From contig JAANBB010000219.1 of NCBI GenBank assembly GCA_014621425.1, forward strand, positions 1 through 64,000: a stretch of DNA of 64,000 nucleotides. Reading direction: 5' to 3'. Under the pieces are notes generated by a model that searched no databases, was not told the DNA's origin, and was given only the letters and a program-made list of their open reading frames with translations. Numbering within the stretch: position 1 is the first letter of the stretch; each line of letters opens with the position of its first letter. Of this stretch, positions 59,800 to 64,000 are shown in pieces. This DNA is from Cylindrodendrum hubeiense. Taxonomy: Eukaryota; Ascomycota; Sordariomycetes; Hypocreales; Nectriaceae. The position numbers and the translations under genes are program-made.

Positions 59800-60413
59800 A
59801 TGTCAGGGAGAATGTAAGTAAGCTTATTTTGATCTTACCTCGAGGAAAGCTAACAGCGGCCCATAGGGGTGACAACCAAGCTAGACTGAGGAGGAACGAT
59901 CAGCTCCTAGGCATCCCGCACAACCGCCGAACTGAAGGTCAATTGTTTACCATTTGGGTCGCCGTCTACAGACCCTGTGGTGGAAAATACTACCACTGGG
60001 CCATCAGCATCAACGATGAGACCAGAAACCAATGGCATACTTACGAGGCCACCCGGGCTACACCTAATGGTCCTTTTGCGGCCAACCACATGCTCTGCGA
60101 CCCACGGCGATCACCCCGCTGTCTGCCGTTGTTTTTTCTGAGCAGAATACCCCGAGCCCACCTCGACGGTGTAACTCAAACTATCCAACGCATCTCCATC
60201 CCGAGACCCCAGGCTGGCTACAATTGTCAGAATTATGTCATCGACATCTGCCGGGGTTTGGTGAGAGCGGGGTACGTGAATGCAAGCGACTTTGTGGTTA
60301 CGTTGGAGGAGCTTCAAGCATACCAAGGGGAGCAAAATGAAGAGTTGGGGATTCACGAACAGGGCCAGAGGCAGAGAGTTGTTTCGGAAAAATATGTTCT
60401 TGATTCCGATTAG
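59800..60413 (+). CDS. Hypothetical papain-like fold protein with NCQNYV motif
   Basis: Two exons, 59800-59813 and 59867-60413, give 186 aa; exon 1 encodes only the first four and a part codons (MSGRM), donor GTAAGT, acceptor CCATAG. A possible His/Cys pair is visible in YYHWAISI (about 58-65) and GYNCQNYVIDI. This arrangement is typical of a large uncharacterised fungal family with a papain-like (NlpC/permuted) look, in which WNCQNWV is the usual form. The C-terminal 40 residues are polar. A peptidase or amidase activity is possible but unproven. Confidence 0.65.
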
Positions 60414-61550
60414 GAGGAATTATCCGGTTGGTTGGGCTCTGCTTGGTGGTTCGCAGCCAACCCTAAGCCGGTCGAGCTATTCGCAATGCTCGGCCTTGCT
60501 GTCCAACTAGATAGACACTGGGGTAGAATCAACGTCTGTTATACAACCTTCAGCGGTCCATTTTACAAGGTCAAGTTCATATTTCAGCACCAAGACAACA
60601 TTCGCAAGTTGCAGAGGTATCTGAGCGTCCATATCGGAATCATGGATATCCTAATTGCCAAATATGCCTAGGAAAGGACAACACTTGCCTCTAAAAAAGC
60701 CAATAGTAATCAACAACAAATCTGTGAAGGGACTGATAACACAGGGGATACTTGGCAGAATTCAAAGAAATATCTCGTCCCAAGCATTTGCCATTTACAA
60801 GTTCGCCTCCTGATCAGATGCGTTATGGCGTTGCCAGCACGTTGTGATGGGGCTTCAAAGGATCGACAGCCCACTGCTTTTTATTCAGTTCCGTTGCGCG
60901 AGAAATTACAGTGCCGATGCCGCTGGACGATAGCGCCGGGGATTTGTTCGGAGCTGACTTGGGATTCCCCAGGTTTTAATGCCCGCGCGCCGCCGTGGGA
61001 TCTCGGCTTCCCTGTAGCGGCAGTGCCGGGCTTGAGAGTGCACTGCACGCCACCAGCCACGCCCTGTAAGTAAAACGAGGAACACCAATAATGTTCCCAC
61101 GCAATGGAGCATTGTGGTATCTGGCCCAGCTCGGCTCCGACTTCCCCGCGGCAGCGAGCATGGCGGTCGCCGGGGCGCTGGTGATTGGCCCGCATCACGG
61201 TCGACTAGCCAGGAACATCGGGCCCCTCTCCGGGCCACACGCGCACTCCCCACCGCGCTCGGGGACGGCGGGGGAGGAGGACCACTGGAACCTCAGTGGC
61301 CGGCGGGGTCGGCCCATCCAGCTGCCATCACGAGCGCCAGCTGACGCCAGGTTGGGCTCATGGCAGGCGCTGCGCCAGCTCGTGCCTGCTCGTGCCTGCT
61401 GCAACGGGCTCTTGGCCGCTCAGATCTCTTGGTCCGCGGCATCAATTGTGGAACGCTGCCAATCCACCGCGCGGGGAGACTGAGCCTCCGAGTTTAAAAG
61501 CCCACCTCTGATCCTCGTGTCGCCCGTATCTTCCGTATCCTCCTTCTTGA
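60414..61550. other. Intergenic, upstream of the beta-galactosidase
   Basis: GC-rich from about 60830 to 61480; no coding model supported. AT-rich 3' flank near 60540-60780. Confidence 0.5.

Positions 61551-64000
<2,450 letters not shown>

Overview
The window is nuclear DNA of a filamentous ascomycete, most likely a Sordariomycete of the Hypocreales type (inference). Genes are split by short introns (about 50-130 nt) with GTAAGT/GTATGT donors and CTAAC-type branch sites. HET, patatin-NLR and PigL_N/ankyrin proteins are present, as is a retroelement with the dense CpA-to-TpA damage of repeat-induced point mutation (RIP). All multi-exon models were spliced by hand and checked for frame; none was checked against transcripts.

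Layout. 1-2.7 kb: the 5' part of a mitochondrial carrier gene and a two-exon 6-phosphogluconate-dehydrogenase-like gene. 3-15.1 kb: a solo LTR with perfect 5-bp target duplication, then one large PigL_N/ankyrin gene (minus strand) cut in two by a 7.85-kb LTR element (5180-13025). The host gene can be read in frame on both sides as an ancestral protein of about 1162 aa. 15.8-19.3 kb: an amidohydrolase and ELP3. 19.8-31 kb: a self-recognition neighbourhood with a patatin/NB-ARC/TPR NLR, a membrane-anchored HET protein, a small secreted protein and a second HET protein. 31-33.6 kb: an MFS transporter and a small orphan gene.

34-42 kb: two divergent secreted-protein genes. One is a 21-exon SGNH hydrolase with FG-GAP/VCBS repeats (about 1383 aa). 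The other is an M35-like zinc metallopeptidase whose HEXXH motif is split by an intron. Between them lies a 90-bp tandem repeat. 42-50.5 kb: a 2EXR/DUF7730-type gene, then a five-exon gene that joins a cellular RNA-dependent RNA polymerase (intact DLDGD) to an SF1 helicase of SAD-3/ZNFX1 type in one chain of about 1727 aa, with a P-loop kinase-like gene divergent from it. 51.6-64 kb: housekeeping genes (succinyl-CoA ligase alpha, E2 enzyme UBC1, proteasome ATPase RPT2, a promethin/LDO-type lipid-droplet protein), a papain-like orphan, and the start of a GH2 beta-galactosidase.

What stands out: the RdRP-helicase fusion and its altered Walker B; an NLR whose patatin domain has lost both catalytic residues and whose TPR tail is shifted by one base in an A-run; the transposon-split ankyrin gene that can still be read; and the intron-riddled calcium loops of the SGNH protein.
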